A DNA stretch of 64,000 bases from Deltaproteobacteria bacterium (GCA_021780695.1 JAJXYD010000033.1:159046-223045), one strand, 5' to 3'; shown: positions 15,943 to 23,545, counted from the stretch's first letter. Made by a program: numbers and translations. Notes: generated from the letters alone by a model not told the origin.

Positions 15943-16409
15943 CAGGCTAAGTCCCTCAGCCGGTCGGCGAGCCGACGACATCTATTAGGAGCCTGTTCGG
16001 CGAATCGACTGTGCATAATAGCTTTGGCGGCTTGATCCCAGTCATTGGATAATACGGCGCCCCTCAAGTCATGCCAATCCCAAAGCTCGTACATAAGATC
16101 GAAGGCCATATCGACCAAAGCGCGTTGAACATCGTCGGGGCATAGATGGAACTCAGGGCTAAAGATTTGAGCGCAACAGGTTATCGCGGCGTCTATGTCA
16201 TCGTTAAACCATCTCTTGATTACCTCGTCTGGAACGCCCTTCTTTAGCCATTCGGGAAGGTTTTCCATCTCCCCGTGCGACTCAAGGTTATGACCTATCC
16301 CCGCTGTCCAGTGCCCGGTTGTGTCCCGGTAAGGCGTTGAGCGTACCCCCTCGTCTTCGGCTATCATGGTTCTCAATGCTGAGTCCTGACGCAACGATTC
16401 CAAGTCCAT
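15942..16409 (-). CDS. Endolysin, GH24 (T4-type) lysozyme
   Basis: 155 residues. Catalytic Glu ~20 in IAEDEGVR and the YRDTTGHWTAGIGHNL signature (residues 27-42) identify a glycoside hydrolase 24 lysozyme that cuts the MurNAc-GlcNAc bond. No signal peptide or SAR segment, so it needs a holin; the candidate is the membrane protein 11 bases upstream. Strong ribosome site GGAGG. It ends by overlap with the HNH gene. Confidence 0.93.
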   Translation of the reverse strand: MDLESLRQDSALRTMIAEDEGVRSTPYRDTTGHWTAGIGHNLESHGEMENLPEWLKKGVPDEVIKRWFNDDIDAAITCCAQIFSPEFHLCPDDVQRALVDMAFDLMYELWDWHDLRGAVLSNDWDQAAKAIMHSRFAEQAPNRCRRLADRLRDLA

Positions 16410-16420
16410 GCTATGCCTCC

Positions 16421-16684
16421 TTAGCCCTGCGGGGAAGTCGTAGTAGCAGGGGTCCCCGGTGTTTGAGCTACCGCTACCGGTTCTTGCATCTTTCCTATTT
16501 GGGCCTGAAGGTCTGTAAGCTGAGCGCTAAGCCCCGTGATATCGGCCGGCGAAGAGTAGAGTTTTCCAAGCAGGGCTACGACCGCGTGGATAATGCCCCC
16601 GTATCTGCTCTTGGTGACAATCGGGATGATTTCGGAAATGATGAGGCCCACCAGGGCAGCGATAAAATGAGGGTCGAAATTCAT
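16421..16684 (-). CDS. Small membrane protein, candidate holin
   Basis: 87 residues with one clear hydrophobic stretch (FIAALVGLIISEIIPIV) and a second weaker one (IIHAVVALLGKL), then a Gln-rich helix and a Pro/Thr-rich tail. Located directly upstream of the endolysin with AGGAGA before the ATG. A holin or holin-like role is inferred from topology and place; holins share no reliable motif. Confidence 0.6.
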   Translation of the reverse strand: MNFDPHFIAALVGLIISEIIPIVTKSRYGGIIHAVVALLGKLYSSPADITGLSAQLTDLQAQIGKMQEPVAVAQTPGTPATTTSPQG

Positions 16685-16715
16685 GGCTTTTCTCCTTGTG
16701 AAAACTTCGTTCGTG

Positions 16716-17087
16716 TTAGGAAGATTTCCCGGTCGTTACCGCCGGAGCGCTTTTATTAACCTGCTGGTAGACGGGCACCATGGCGTTGTTTAGCGTGTTT
16801 AGGGTAGAAGGCGAAGGTGAGGCGCTGAAAGCGGAAAGAGCGGCGTTGGCGATGGTCTCAGCCGCCGCTACAGCCCCACCGGCGATAAGGTTTGTCCCAG
16901 CCAGAGCGTTGGCCACGTTTGCCGCCGCCTGAAGCCAGGGCGTTACATAGCTCGTTACATCGGAAGTCGTAACCGCTGCCGGGTTGGTTGTGACCGGAGA
17001 CTGAACGGTTAACCCGGTGCCCGCGCAACCGCTAAAAGCGAAAACCGCGCACAAAAGAATACCTGCCCTGAGTAATAGCGTCTTCAT
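16716..17087 (-). CDS. Lipoprotein in lysis cassette
   Basis: 123 residues from the ATG at 17087 (AAAGGA 7 bases upstream; an ATG 6 bases earlier is too close to it). The N terminus is a lipoprotein signal: MKTLLLRAGILL then lipobox FSGC. The mature part is Ala/Thr/Ser-rich with a helix WLQAAANVANALAG. It could be an outer-membrane spanin subunit (Rz1-like) or another lysogeny/lysis lipoprotein; it is larger than usual Rz1. Confidence 0.6.
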   Translation of the reverse strand: MKTLLLRAGILLCAVFAFSGCAGTGLTVQSPVTTNPAAVTTSDVTSYVTPWLQAAANVANALAGTNLIAGGAVAAAETIANAALSAFSASPSPSTLNTLNNAMVPVYQQVNKSAPAVTTGKSS

Positions 17088-17175
17088 GGTCATTTCCTTT
17101 CTATGCGCTCATCCCGGATTTAACATCCTGGGGAGCGACTCCAATGGATTCAGCGCTGGCCGACGACTCCTGGTT

Positions 17176-17433
17176 TTAAGTTCGGGAGGATTTAATCTCG
17201 TTGCATCCCCGAATCTTATGGACCGTTTCTATTTTGGTCAGGCGCTCTGACGTGTTATTCTTGTAGCCATAAAGTTCTTCGATATTTTTCTTCTGATTGT
17301 CTATCTCGCGCTGCATGCCGTCTATTACAACTTTAAGAGGGGCTATAACTGTCTTTACGGACCACACGATGAATCCTAGATTTACGGCTCCAATACCGCT
17401 TACAATGATATTTCCGACAGAGAAGTGGTCCAT
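17176..17433 (-). CDS. Membrane-anchored coiled-coil protein (possible inner-membrane spanin)
   Basis: 85 residues from the ATG at 17433, preceded by AAGGGGAAAG; the frame is open to 17511 but runs through the leader hairpin. One transmembrane segment (NIIVSGIGAVNLGFIVW) is followed by a coiled coil (MQREIDNQKKNIEELYGYKN). That layout, with a lipoprotein gene next, is what an Rz-like inner-membrane spanin would show. First gene after the late promoter and leader hairpins. Confidence 0.55.
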   Translation of the reverse strand: MDHFSVGNIIVSGIGAVNLGFIVWSVKTVIAPLKVVIDGMQREIDNQKKNIEELYGYKNNTSERLTKIETVHKIRGCNEIKSSRT

Positions 17434-17452
17434 TTTCTTTCCCCTTCGAAGG

Positions 17453-17499
17453 TAAAAGAAAAGGCCGCTTGATCCTGGGAGGGTGGACCAAACGGCCTT
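17453..17499 (-). terminator. Strong leader terminator upstream of late genes
   Basis: On the minus strand AAGGCCG-t-TTGGTCC pairs with GGATCAA-g-CGGCCTT across a 9-base loop and is followed by TTCTTTT. It lies between the late promoter (17630-17658) and the first lysis gene, so it must be bypassed, as in Q-type antitermination, or it serves to end the upstream operon. Confidence 0.75.
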
Positions 17500-17525
17500 A
17501 GCTGGGGGCACTACAAAAAGTTAGC

Positions 17526-17568
17526 GGGGCTGGAGGTTGCCCGCTGTTTCCAGTCGGCTTCCAGCCCC
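17526..17568 (-). repeat. Long hairpin in the late leader
   Basis: A perfect 9-bp stem GGGGCTGGA / TCCAGCCCC (17526-17534 and 17560-17568), with a 25-base loop containing CTGGAAAC. No T-run follows on the minus strand. Could be an RNA signal for antitermination or a protein-binding site. Confidence 0.55.
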
Positions 17569-17629
17569 TTTCTTGGGTTGTTTAGGTTGATGACTGCTCG
17601 CCTTGGAGGCAATTTTTGCAGTCTAGGAA

Positions 17630-17658
17630 ATAATGGCCGATTTATCGGCACAAATCAA
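17630..17658 (-). promoter_or_regulatory. Candidate late promoter with palindromic spacer
   Basis: Minus strand TTGATT (17658-17653), 17-base spacer, CATTAT (17635-17630). The spacer holds the perfect palindrome GCCGAT-AA-ATCGGC (17636-17649). It reads toward the lysis and head genes. Tandem copies of GACTGATAAATA...CGCA lie just upstream (17658-17703), between it and the small HTH gene, and could bind that protein. Confidence 0.6.
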
Positions 17659-17703
17659 TATGCGTATTTATCAGTCTGTGCGTATATTTATCAGTCCATA
17701 CGT
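17658..17703. repeat. Tandem ~20-bp direct repeat upstream of late promoter
   Basis: Two imperfect copies of TGCGTA(TA)TTTATCAGTC stand in tandem on the plus strand just past the stop of the small HTH gene and just upstream of the late promoter. Such a pair is a plausible operator for the small HTH (excisionase-like) protein encoded next to it. Confidence 0.5.
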
Positions 17704-17885
17704 CCACCCCCTCTTGGACGACCTCCTTTTGCCTCGCGCAACGACTCGATATCGTCGTTAGCTATCACCCAATCACGGCCCACCTTCGTTGCTCTGAGCT
17801 TACCATCTGCGATGAGATGCCTAATCCGTGAGCGCGAGACACCAATTATTTTCGCTACTTCCGTAGTCGTTTTTCCATCTGCCAT
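17691..17885 (-). CDS. Small MerR/excisionase-like HTH protein
   Basis: 64 residues from the ATG at 17885. TTTEVAKIIGVSRSRIRHLI is a winged-helix helix-turn-helix of the excisionase / helix_turn_helix_17 type, followed by LRATKVGRDWVI (wing) and a short Arg/Gly-rich tail. It is the last gene of the accessory operon and lies next to the late promoter and its direct repeats, which suggests that it regulates late transcription; excisionase is the other option but the attachment site is 21 kb away. Confidence 0.75.
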   Translation of the reverse strand: MADGKTTTEVAKIIGVSRSRIRHLIADGKLRATKVGRDWVIANDDIESLREAKGGRPRGGGRMD

Positions 17886-17887
17886 CC

Positions 17888-18331
17888 TTAAACGCTCCAA
17901 TCTTGTCCCCCAGGCCTTAGACTCGGAATCTCGAGAACTCGCCTATATCTGCATTTGAATGCCTTCACTTTGCCACTTTCGGTCCAGATAGAAAAAATGA
18001 AGATTTTCCCTTGGTCGGAATCAAGGGGTAAACGGTCGATCTGTTCCCGTGTAAGCTGGATTGAGAAAGGAGCTTCCGATTGATCCTCAAAGAGAACTTC
18101 AAAGGCATCCTTTATGCCGCCGTGCTCGGCCCATCGGCCTCTCGAAATAACGACTTCTTTTGCCGTCAGCATTTCGGCGATAAGGGCAAACTGGATCTCT
18201 GGCACGAGAAGCCTGAATGCGCCGGCATTCGCAGAAAGGAAAAACGCACCCCGTTTGGCGAGTGCCGTTGCCCAGTAGTTGGTTGTGACGATTTCTGGCC
18301 CATTATTCTCGATGACTATCACTATTTCCAT
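17888..18331 (-). CDS. Unknown protein coupled to the IbrB-like gene
   Basis: 147 residues from the ATG at 18331, 2 bases after the ParB-fold gene stop, with GGGAG 6 bases upstream. The order is beta (MEIVIVIENNGPEIV), helix, then VVISRGRWAEHG and a late strand KIFIFSIWTESGKVKAFKC. No signal peptide or membrane segment. I do not recognise a family. Its tight coupling to the IbrA/GNAT/IbrB genes suggests a shared task. Confidence 0.6.
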   Translation of the reverse strand: MEIVIVIENNGPEIVTTNYWATALAKRGAFFLSANAGAFRLLVPEIQFALIAEMLTAKEVVISRGRWAEHGGIKDAFEVLFEDQSEAPFSIQLTREQIDRLPLDSDQGKIFIFSIWTESGKVKAFKCRYRRVLEIPSLRPGGQDWSV

Positions 18332-18333
18332 GG

Positions 18334-18840
18334 TCACTCCCATGCCATCGAAAAATCGTTGCCCTTAAAAAGAGCTGCAAGACCGGTTATTTGCTTTAGT
18401 CGCAAAATCTCATCTACATCCATTCCGATATTGCGTGCGATCCATTGATCGCTCTTGCCCATTTCCACGAGTTCGGCCACGATGTTGCTCATGAGGTCAA
18501 TATTGTGGGCCCCTCGGGCACGGTTGTGCCGGATCGTGGAAGCGATACGTTCCCCCAGGGTTTTGTCAATCACAACTACGGGCAATTTGCCGCCTTCACG
18601 GTCAAGGATGCGCTTGCATCTCTTTGTTATAGTGAAGCGGTGGAACCCATCCACGACGATGTATGTGTCCGTGTTGCCGTCATAGTAGCAAACGACTGGT
18701 TGCGTAAAGCCATCTTCCCAAATTGATATTTCAAGCAATTTCATTTCGGGGGGCGCTACCCGATTGGGGTTGTAATCATTCGCCCTTACCTTCTCGATAG
18801 GAACTCCTTTCACGTTATACACCGGACTTAGAAACTGCAT
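18334..18840 (-). CDS. IbrB-like ParB-fold nuclease-domain protein
   Basis: 168 residues from the ATG at 18840; an ATG two codons up lies too near the AAGGAG site. The ParB/sulfiredoxin-fold motifs are clear: VPIEKVRANDYNPN (first strand), YIVVDGFHRFTI (the GxxRxxA-type box, here DGFHRF) and ASTIRHNRARGAH (box II), with an HTH-like helix LVEMGKSDQWIARNIGM following. This combination is that of IbrB, which in E. coli works with IbrA to control immunoglobulin-binding genes; related ParB-fold proteins can bind nucleotides and nick DNA. Overlaps the GNAT gene by ~26 bases. Confidence 0.8.
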   Translation of the reverse strand: MQFLSPVYNVKGVPIEKVRANDYNPNRVAPPEMKLLEISIWEDGFTQPVVCYYDGNTDTYIVVDGFHRFTITKRCKRILDREGGKLPVVVIDKTLGERIASTIRHNRARGAHNIDLMSNIVAELVEMGKSDQWIARNIGMDVDEILRLKQITGLAALFKGNDFSMAWE

Positions 18841-19234
18841 CGCCATACTCCTTTTCGTAGACAGTGAACTTGCCTCGCGTTTTGGTTGCCCTGAACCCCT
18901 CGTGGAAGAGAATAAAACTCATGGTGTGGCTGGCTGTGGTGAGTGTAACGGTTCCAATAAATTTCTTAACCGCAGTTCGAAGCAATTTTCCAAATAACCC
19001 CTTGCCGCGTTCCTTCACGGCAACATAGCAACTACCGATAGTGCATGAACTACCACGGACTCTTCGGTAGCAAAAGCCTATGACGTTTCCATCCTCCGTG
19101 GCCAGGAGCCATTCCTTGTCGTCATCGTCATAAATCGGATAGCCAATTTCCTTAGCCACGCTACGATTTGCCAGGAACGGCCCCATTAGTTGGTAGAATC
19201 GTGCATCTTTGTTCGACAGGATGATAATTTCCAT
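18815..19234 (-). CDS. GNAT-family N-acetyltransferase
   Basis: 139 residues. The acetyl-CoA loop (Q/R-x-x-G-x-G/A) appears as VAVKERGKGLFGKLLRTAV, after the strand GSCYVAV; ATEDGNVIGFCYRRV is the preceding strand pair. GNAT enzymes acetylate amines on proteins, small molecules or modified bases. The gene starts one base after the IbrA-like stop and overlaps the IbrB-like gene, so it is inserted between the two partners. Target unknown. Confidence 0.8.
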   Translation of the reverse strand: MEIIILSNKDARFYQLMGPFLANRSVAKEIGYPIYDDDDKEWLLATEDGNVIGFCYRRVRGSSCTIGSCYVAVKERGKGLFGKLLRTAVKKFIGTVTLTTASHTMSFILFHEGFRATKTRGKFTVYEKEYGDAVSKSGV

Positions 19235-19235
19235 C

Positions 19236-20528
19236 TCATAGCCCTTTGTACTTTTCGATTAATTGCCGCTGCCTCTCTACTTGTGTTTTGGTTTGGGCAA
19301 AAGAGAGCCCCTTGCACAGATGATCGTTTTTGAGAATACACATCGCCATCCTGCGCCAGGTCGGCGCGAAATGTTTGCTCTCAATATCAGGAGGGGCGCT
19401 GTCTTCGATTCGTAGATACTTGACTATCTTTTTATTTTTGCGCCCTCGATTCGTTATATCGTCTGTCACACGCGCAGACTCGGGAAGTTTGGACAAAACC
19501 TCATCCGGGAGACCGCACCCGCGCCTATGCCAGTAACGCATGAATTGCACGAATTTGCTGACATAATGGTCTCGCGCTTCGGGAGGCAGACTGGCAAGAA
19601 GTAGCTTGGTGTAGCTTCGCCACGTGTGCCCCCGCGGAAGCTGTACTCTGCGATATCCGAGGGCCTTTGTGCCGCAATAGATATTGCCGAAATTGGCGCC
19701 GGAAACGCGGTTCACGGTTTTAGCCCAGGTCTCAGGTTCTATTACACGGAACAAATTCAGCCCAATCCGTTGATCGTCGCCATACGGCTGGCAGATCCTC
19801 ATTGAATGAATTCCAACTCCGGCCTTGTAAAACATATCGTAGAGCCGATTGTAGTCCCATCCAAACCGAGCATTCGCGGTCCAAATATCCTCCGTTGCCC
19901 AATCGTAGATCGGATAACAGTTGTAAACTTCGCTCCCGTTCATCCTCGTAGTCCAAGGCCATCCCTGGTATGTCTCCTTGTCTTTCGAAACTATCGTTCG
20001 ATACCTGTTTAAAGATTCGTCGCTCCTAATGCCCACTAAGGCTGCTGTCCGCTTACCTTCCCCATACCACTGCGCGAAGGCTGGCGTAAATTCTTCAAAC
20101 TCCATGCGATAACGCCAGAAAGGCAGAAATGATTGATCTGAGATTGCAGCCGGATGGGTCGGCAGCGGTCGAATCCATTTGTCTTCGAGCCCCGGTTCCC
20201 AACAGCACCAGAAGGGCTGGTACATGGAAACGGCGTTCCGTAGATTGATCGGAAGGCAAATCCAATACGGTTCAATCCACTCTGCATTGTCAGAAAACAT
20301 CCGCTCCACAAATTCGATGGTAAGTTTGTATTGGCCTTCCAGATCAACAAGAAGAACCCCGATTTTTCGTTTTTTGCGGCGGCCGAACTCTACGGCCAGG
20401 TTCAATAAAACCCCCGAGTCTTTCCCTCCCGAAAAGGCCACTAGAATCTTTTCGAAGTTTTCAAAAACCATCTCCATTCTACGACACGCCGCCTCATACA
20501 CATCATATTCCAGGTACTTCTTCGCCAT
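19236..20528 (-). CDS. IbrA-like PAPS-reductase-family protein (COG3969/DUF3440 type)
   Basis: 430 residues from the ATG at 20528, which overlaps the helicase stop as TGATG. Residues 27-45 carry the PP-loop of ATP pyrophosphatases, VAFSGGKDSGVLLNL (SGGKDS 33-38). Further motifs are LVGIRSDES, PIYDWATEDIWTANARF and, in the C-terminal half, PETWAKTVNRVSGANFG with the HYVSKFVQFMRYWHRRG region diagnostic for the IbrA/DUF3440 group. PP-loop enzymes adenylate a substrate; relatives move sulfur (CysH, DndC). Pairs with the IbrB-like gene, split by a GNAT gene. Confidence 0.88.
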   Translation of the reverse strand: MAKKYLEYDVYEAACRRMEMVFENFEKILVAFSGGKDSGVLLNLAVEFGRRKKRKIGVLLVDLEGQYKLTIEFVERMFSDNAEWIEPYWICLPINLRNAVSMYQPFWCCWEPGLEDKWIRPLPTHPAAISDQSFLPFWRYRMEFEEFTPAFAQWYGEGKRTAALVGIRSDESLNRYRTIVSKDKETYQGWPWTTRMNGSEVYNCYPIYDWATEDIWTANARFGWDYNRLYDMFYKAGVGIHSMRICQPYGDDQRIGLNLFRVIEPETWAKTVNRVSGANFGNIYCGTKALGYRRVQLPRGHTWRSYTKLLLASLPPEARDHYVSKFVQFMRYWHRRGCGLPDEVLSKLPESARVTDDITNRGRKNKKIVKYLRIEDSAPPDIESKHFAPTWRRMAMCILKNDHLCKGLSFAQTKTQVERQRQLIEKYKGL

Positions 20529-21940
20529 CACAATCCCCTTATTAACGTTTCGATTGCCGACTTTTTCCCCTTAACCTTGTCTACCTCTCGCTTGAACTCA
20601 TCAACGACATTCCCCTTCTTCGCGAGGGCGCTCATGATCCGGTCATCAATGCTCTTTTCGCAGCACAAGTCGACATAAAGCACCTTCTTGCGCTGTCCGA
20701 TCCGGTGGTTGCGATCTTCGGCCTGTAGGCGTTCCGCATATTTGAATCCGTTATTGTAAAAAACAACATTGGAAGCCTCGTTGAGTGTGAGGCCATGCCC
20801 ACCGCAACTTGGCGTCGCGAGGAAAAAACGGGCTTTTTCTGCGAATTTAACGATCTCTTTATTACGATTTTTTTCGGATATGTCTCCGTAGAAAAAGGCT
20901 GTACTTTCGTCCCCGAACTCGGACCTGAGAGCATCCGAGATAGACCGGATGTCGTAGCGAAACTTTGCCCAGATAATAATTTTTTCACTCTCGGGAATTT
21001 GTTCAATGACATTCAGTAGTGTAGAAACGCGCCTATGTTCAACTTCCAGTATCCCTGCACCCATTCTGTTTTTCCGGCCCCAGAACCCGGAAACGATTTG
21101 CTGGAGAATGCCAAACAAGCGAAATATGGTAATCGAATCAAACGAGTCGCCGTCTAACTCGAACAGAAACTCGTTTTTTGCGAACTCGTAAAGATCCCGC
21201 TGTTCGTCGGTCATCCTAAAAGAGCGGCAGGAGTAGAGCTTTGACGGCAATGTAAGGCACTCATTCTTCGCGACCTGGTAGACGTAGGGGTTGATCTTGG
21301 CCGCCAGCCACTCGGTATTGTGCGCTCGAACAATCAGGCCAGGGTATTTCTCGGAATATTCCAGGTGGTTGTGGGCGAAGGAATAGAACGACCGATAGCC
21401 CAAGATGCGCCAGTCAAGGAACCGGAATTGCGCGAACAGGTCCACGACACCCTGTGAAATGGGCGTTCCCGTAAGGATAAGCCGGTAACGAGCTTTTGCT
21501 GCCGCATCGGTTATCCAGGAAGTCCGAGCTGAACGATGGCCTTTGATATAGCTGGATTCATCCACGATCACAAAGGTGAATTCTCCGATCACGCGAAGGG
21601 CCGTGAAGATCACTCGTTTGCTGGCGCTCATGGACTCGATCCCCACGATATGCCAGAATGCGCATGGGACCGTTTCTGCCGTGATTTTGTCGTCCCACAC
21701 GCAAATATCGTCAGGGATTGAATCGGTGTGTTTTCTGATCTCTGCCGCGATGGTTTCCTTAAGAGAAACCGGGCAAAACCACACGACATTCCACACCCGG
21801 TGGGCTCGGCGGCTAACAAGTTCGATGGCCGTTCGAGTTTTCCCGGTCCCCATGTCCATGAAGGCCGCTCCCACTCGAATGGGTCGCAGTTTATTTACCG
21901 CAGCGGCTTGATGTGGGAGCAACTTAGTCTTTAAGTTCAT
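20528..21940 (-). CDS. SNF2-family DNA helicase/translocase
   Basis: 470 residues. Walker A MDMGTGKTRTA (residues 29-38), motif II VIVDESSY (DESS, 127-130), motif III LILTGTPISQ, and C-terminal helicase motifs KIIIWAKFRYDI, FLATPSCGGHGLTLNEAS and QAEDRNHRIGQ, the Snf2-type motif VI. It is a compact, domain-poor SNF2 translocase as found in phages, able to remodel or unwind DNA-protein structures. It overlaps the upstream Zn-ribbon gene by 17 bases and the IbrA-like gene by 1, placing it in the same operon. Confidence 0.92.
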   Translation of the reverse strand: MNLKTKLLPHQAAAVNKLRPIRVGAAFMDMGTGKTRTAIELVSRRAHRVWNVVWFCPVSLKETIAAEIRKHTDSIPDDICVWDDKITAETVPCAFWHIVGIESMSASKRVIFTALRVIGEFTFVIVDESSYIKGHRSARTSWITDAAAKARYRLILTGTPISQGVVDLFAQFRFLDWRILGYRSFYSFAHNHLEYSEKYPGLIVRAHNTEWLAAKINPYVYQVAKNECLTLPSKLYSCRSFRMTDEQRDLYEFAKNEFLFELDGDSFDSITIFRLFGILQQIVSGFWGRKNRMGAGILEVEHRRVSTLLNVIEQIPESEKIIIWAKFRYDIRSISDALRSEFGDESTAFFYGDISEKNRNKEIVKFAEKARFFLATPSCGGHGLTLNEASNVVFYNNGFKYAERLQAEDRNHRIGQRKKVLYVDLCCEKSIDDRIMSALAKKGNVVDEFKREVDKVKGKKSAIETLIRGL

Positions 21941-23075
21941 CGGGAATCTCTACGGTTTGGGGGATTTCCAGGTTTGCGCGTTCGCCGGTAGGTTTTTCTG
22001 GCGACTTGGGAGTGTGGATGTCGCCAACTTTTAGAGCGGCCCCTTTGGCGGCTCGGGCCTCCTCCACGAGGTCGATGGCCCCAGGGGTTAGCTGGAATCC
22101 ATGAATCTTGGCGAAGTCCAAAACCTCTTCAAAGTGCTCTCGCGGGACGACTACGGCAGGGCTGTCGTAGCGTGCCCCTGGAAGGCGCTTGGCGGCCTTA
22201 TAGAAATCTCCCGTCCTCCACTGGATAGAAAACCAACCATCGAAAACCCCCTTTGATCGGCGCAGAATCCAAAGGTAACATTCGGGGATATAATCGCCCT
22301 CGACCGCTTTCGTCCGGATCGTGGCGTCGAAAACCCTAACCGGAAATCCGGCGGCAAGGATTTTGTTTGCCGCCTCAGCCGCTCGGTCCTGCACTGTGCC
22401 AGTCATTAGGCCAATTTTGCGCAACCAATGGGTTTCGGCCCACGAGTAGCGCAAATCCTTCTTTATCAGCTTCCGGAAATCGTCCCGGCGTTCAGAGAAA
22501 CGAATCTCTATTTTCCCGGGTAACACTCTTATCTCGGCCACCGTCTCAGAGACAGTGTTTCCGGGCCGTACTGTCGATTCCTCGGCCGCTTCTTTCTCTA
22601 ATGCCCGCTCGGCCCTGTCGGGGGCCTTGGGCCGGGTTAGGAACTCCCTAATGATTTTTCGGGGCGCCCTGTCTCGGCGGTCTATCCAGAAGGAAGCCGC
22701 CTTCTGACCCTTGATTTCTACAATGGCTTGATGGATTTGGTCCGCCCCTATAGGAGGTTCGTCTTCGTCGTCCCAATATGCCGCATATTCATCTATACCT
22801 TCCTCCGCGATATCCTCGTCAATCCATTTCAATTTGGAAACGCGCAGAACCTCTGCCCATTTGATTTGTTTTTCCGTACCTTCGAGCTCCGGAAGGCCAG
22901 CTTCCTCAGAGGCCTTGGCGGCTTTCGTGGAGGCTTCCAGTTTCTCGGCCTCCTGACATTCGTCGCACAACCAAGTCCAGTTGTCCAGCCGCCATTGTAT
23001 ATCCCGCGAGGAACCTACCAGCCGTACAGTCATGTCCTTGCCGCAGGTTGAGCAATTAACGTTATATTTAGACAT
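21924..23075 (-). CDS. Zn-ribbon protein with uncharacterised middle domain, SNF2 partner gene
   Basis: 383 residues from the ATG at 23075 (AAAGGAG 6 bases upstream). Residues 7-45 hold a C-x2-C...C-x2-C ribbon (CSTCGKD, CDECQ). A helical acidic part follows. The domain from IRVLPGKIEIRFSERRDD through KDLRYSWAETHWLRK to VVVPREHFEEVLDFAKIHGF (~residues 205-340) looks like the strand-helix DNA-binding modules that accompany SNF2-type helicases (HARP-like layout), but this is by eye. The tail is Pro/Lys-rich. Overlaps both neighbours, so it is likely to act with the SNF2 enzyme. Confidence 0.6.
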   Translation of the reverse strand: MSKYNVNCSTCGKDMTVRLVGSSRDIQWRLDNWTWLCDECQEAEKLEASTKAAKASEEAGLPELEGTEKQIKWAEVLRVSKLKWIDEDIAEEGIDEYAAYWDDEDEPPIGADQIHQAIVEIKGQKAASFWIDRRDRAPRKIIREFLTRPKAPDRAERALEKEAAEESTVRPGNTVSETVAEIRVLPGKIEIRFSERRDDFRKLIKKDLRYSWAETHWLRKIGLMTGTVQDRAAEAANKILAAGFPVRVFDATIRTKAVEGDYIPECYLWILRRSKGVFDGWFSIQWRTGDFYKAAKRLPGARYDSPAVVVPREHFEEVLDFAKIHGFQLTPGAIDLVEEARAAKGAALKVGDIHTPKSPEKPTGERANLEIPQTVEIPDELKD

Positions 23076-23340
23076 GGGTGGCTCCTTTCCCGGAGGAGCT
23101 GATTGCAATACCACCATTGATTTCCACGATCACGCCCGTCACTACGCTACGGATGGCAGGGAAGGTCAAGGTTTCTCCCAGGAGGAGCCAGGGGAGATTG
23201 TCAATGCTTCCATCGGGGAGTACGAACTGAATACCCACCCCTCCATCGACGCTCCAAAATACGTTTCCCTCGAAGCCCCCCAATGTTTCGGGGGGGATGC
23301 CTTCTAGCCTTTTGCAAGATACTTTATATTTCGGATCCAT
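23068..23340 (-). CDS. Small beta-rich phage protein, first gene of accessory operon
   Basis: 90 residues from the ATG at 23340, preceded by GAGGAGAAAAAGG. KYKVSCKRLEGIPPETLGGF and DGGVGIQFVLPDGS suggest a small beta barrel or sandwich. It starts about 45 bases below a near-consensus promoter and overlaps the next gene by 8 bases. No family recognised. Confidence 0.6.
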   Translation of the reverse strand: MDPKYKVSCKRLEGIPPETLGGFEGNVFWSVDGGVGIQFVLPDGSIDNLPWLLLGETLTFPAIRSVVTGVIVEINGGIAISSSGKGATHV

Positions 23341-23389
23341 CCTTTTTCTCCTCGTTTCATTCGGGTTAATTGCCGCCCTCTCGTCTCTA

Positions 23390-23418
23390 TATATAATCAC
23401 GCTAGCGTGTTTAGTCAA
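23390..23418 (-). promoter_or_regulatory. Near-consensus sigma-70 promoter with palindromic spacer
   Basis: Minus strand TTGACT (23418-23413), exactly 17 bases, TATATA (23395-23390). The spacer contains the perfect 12-bp palindrome CACGCTAGCGTG (23398-23409), placed where a bound repressor would block polymerase. It reads into the 23,340-17,691 operon. The HTH gene just upstream (23546-23692) is an obvious candidate regulator. Confidence 0.75.
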
Positions 23419-23545
23419 GAAGTTTCTAAAATATACCGGGAAAGAAAACGTCTGGTTTCCAAGGCCCTCGCGGTATTCGAAGACATCTTGATGACGGGCG
23501 CTTTTATCGAAATGGACCTTCTCCTCACCGGGAGGGGTTTCGCAC

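Noticed and set aside
16421..17433. Firm holin/spanin assignment of the three membrane or lipoprotein genes
   Set aside because: Topology and position fit, but none carries a diagnostic motif; kept as candidates only.
17888..21940. Classical dnd/ssp phosphorothioation system
   Set aside because: A PP-loop protein and a translocase are present, but no cysteine desulfurase, DndB/D/E or SspB/D-like gene is in the window; the IbrA-type C-terminal domain also differs from DndC.
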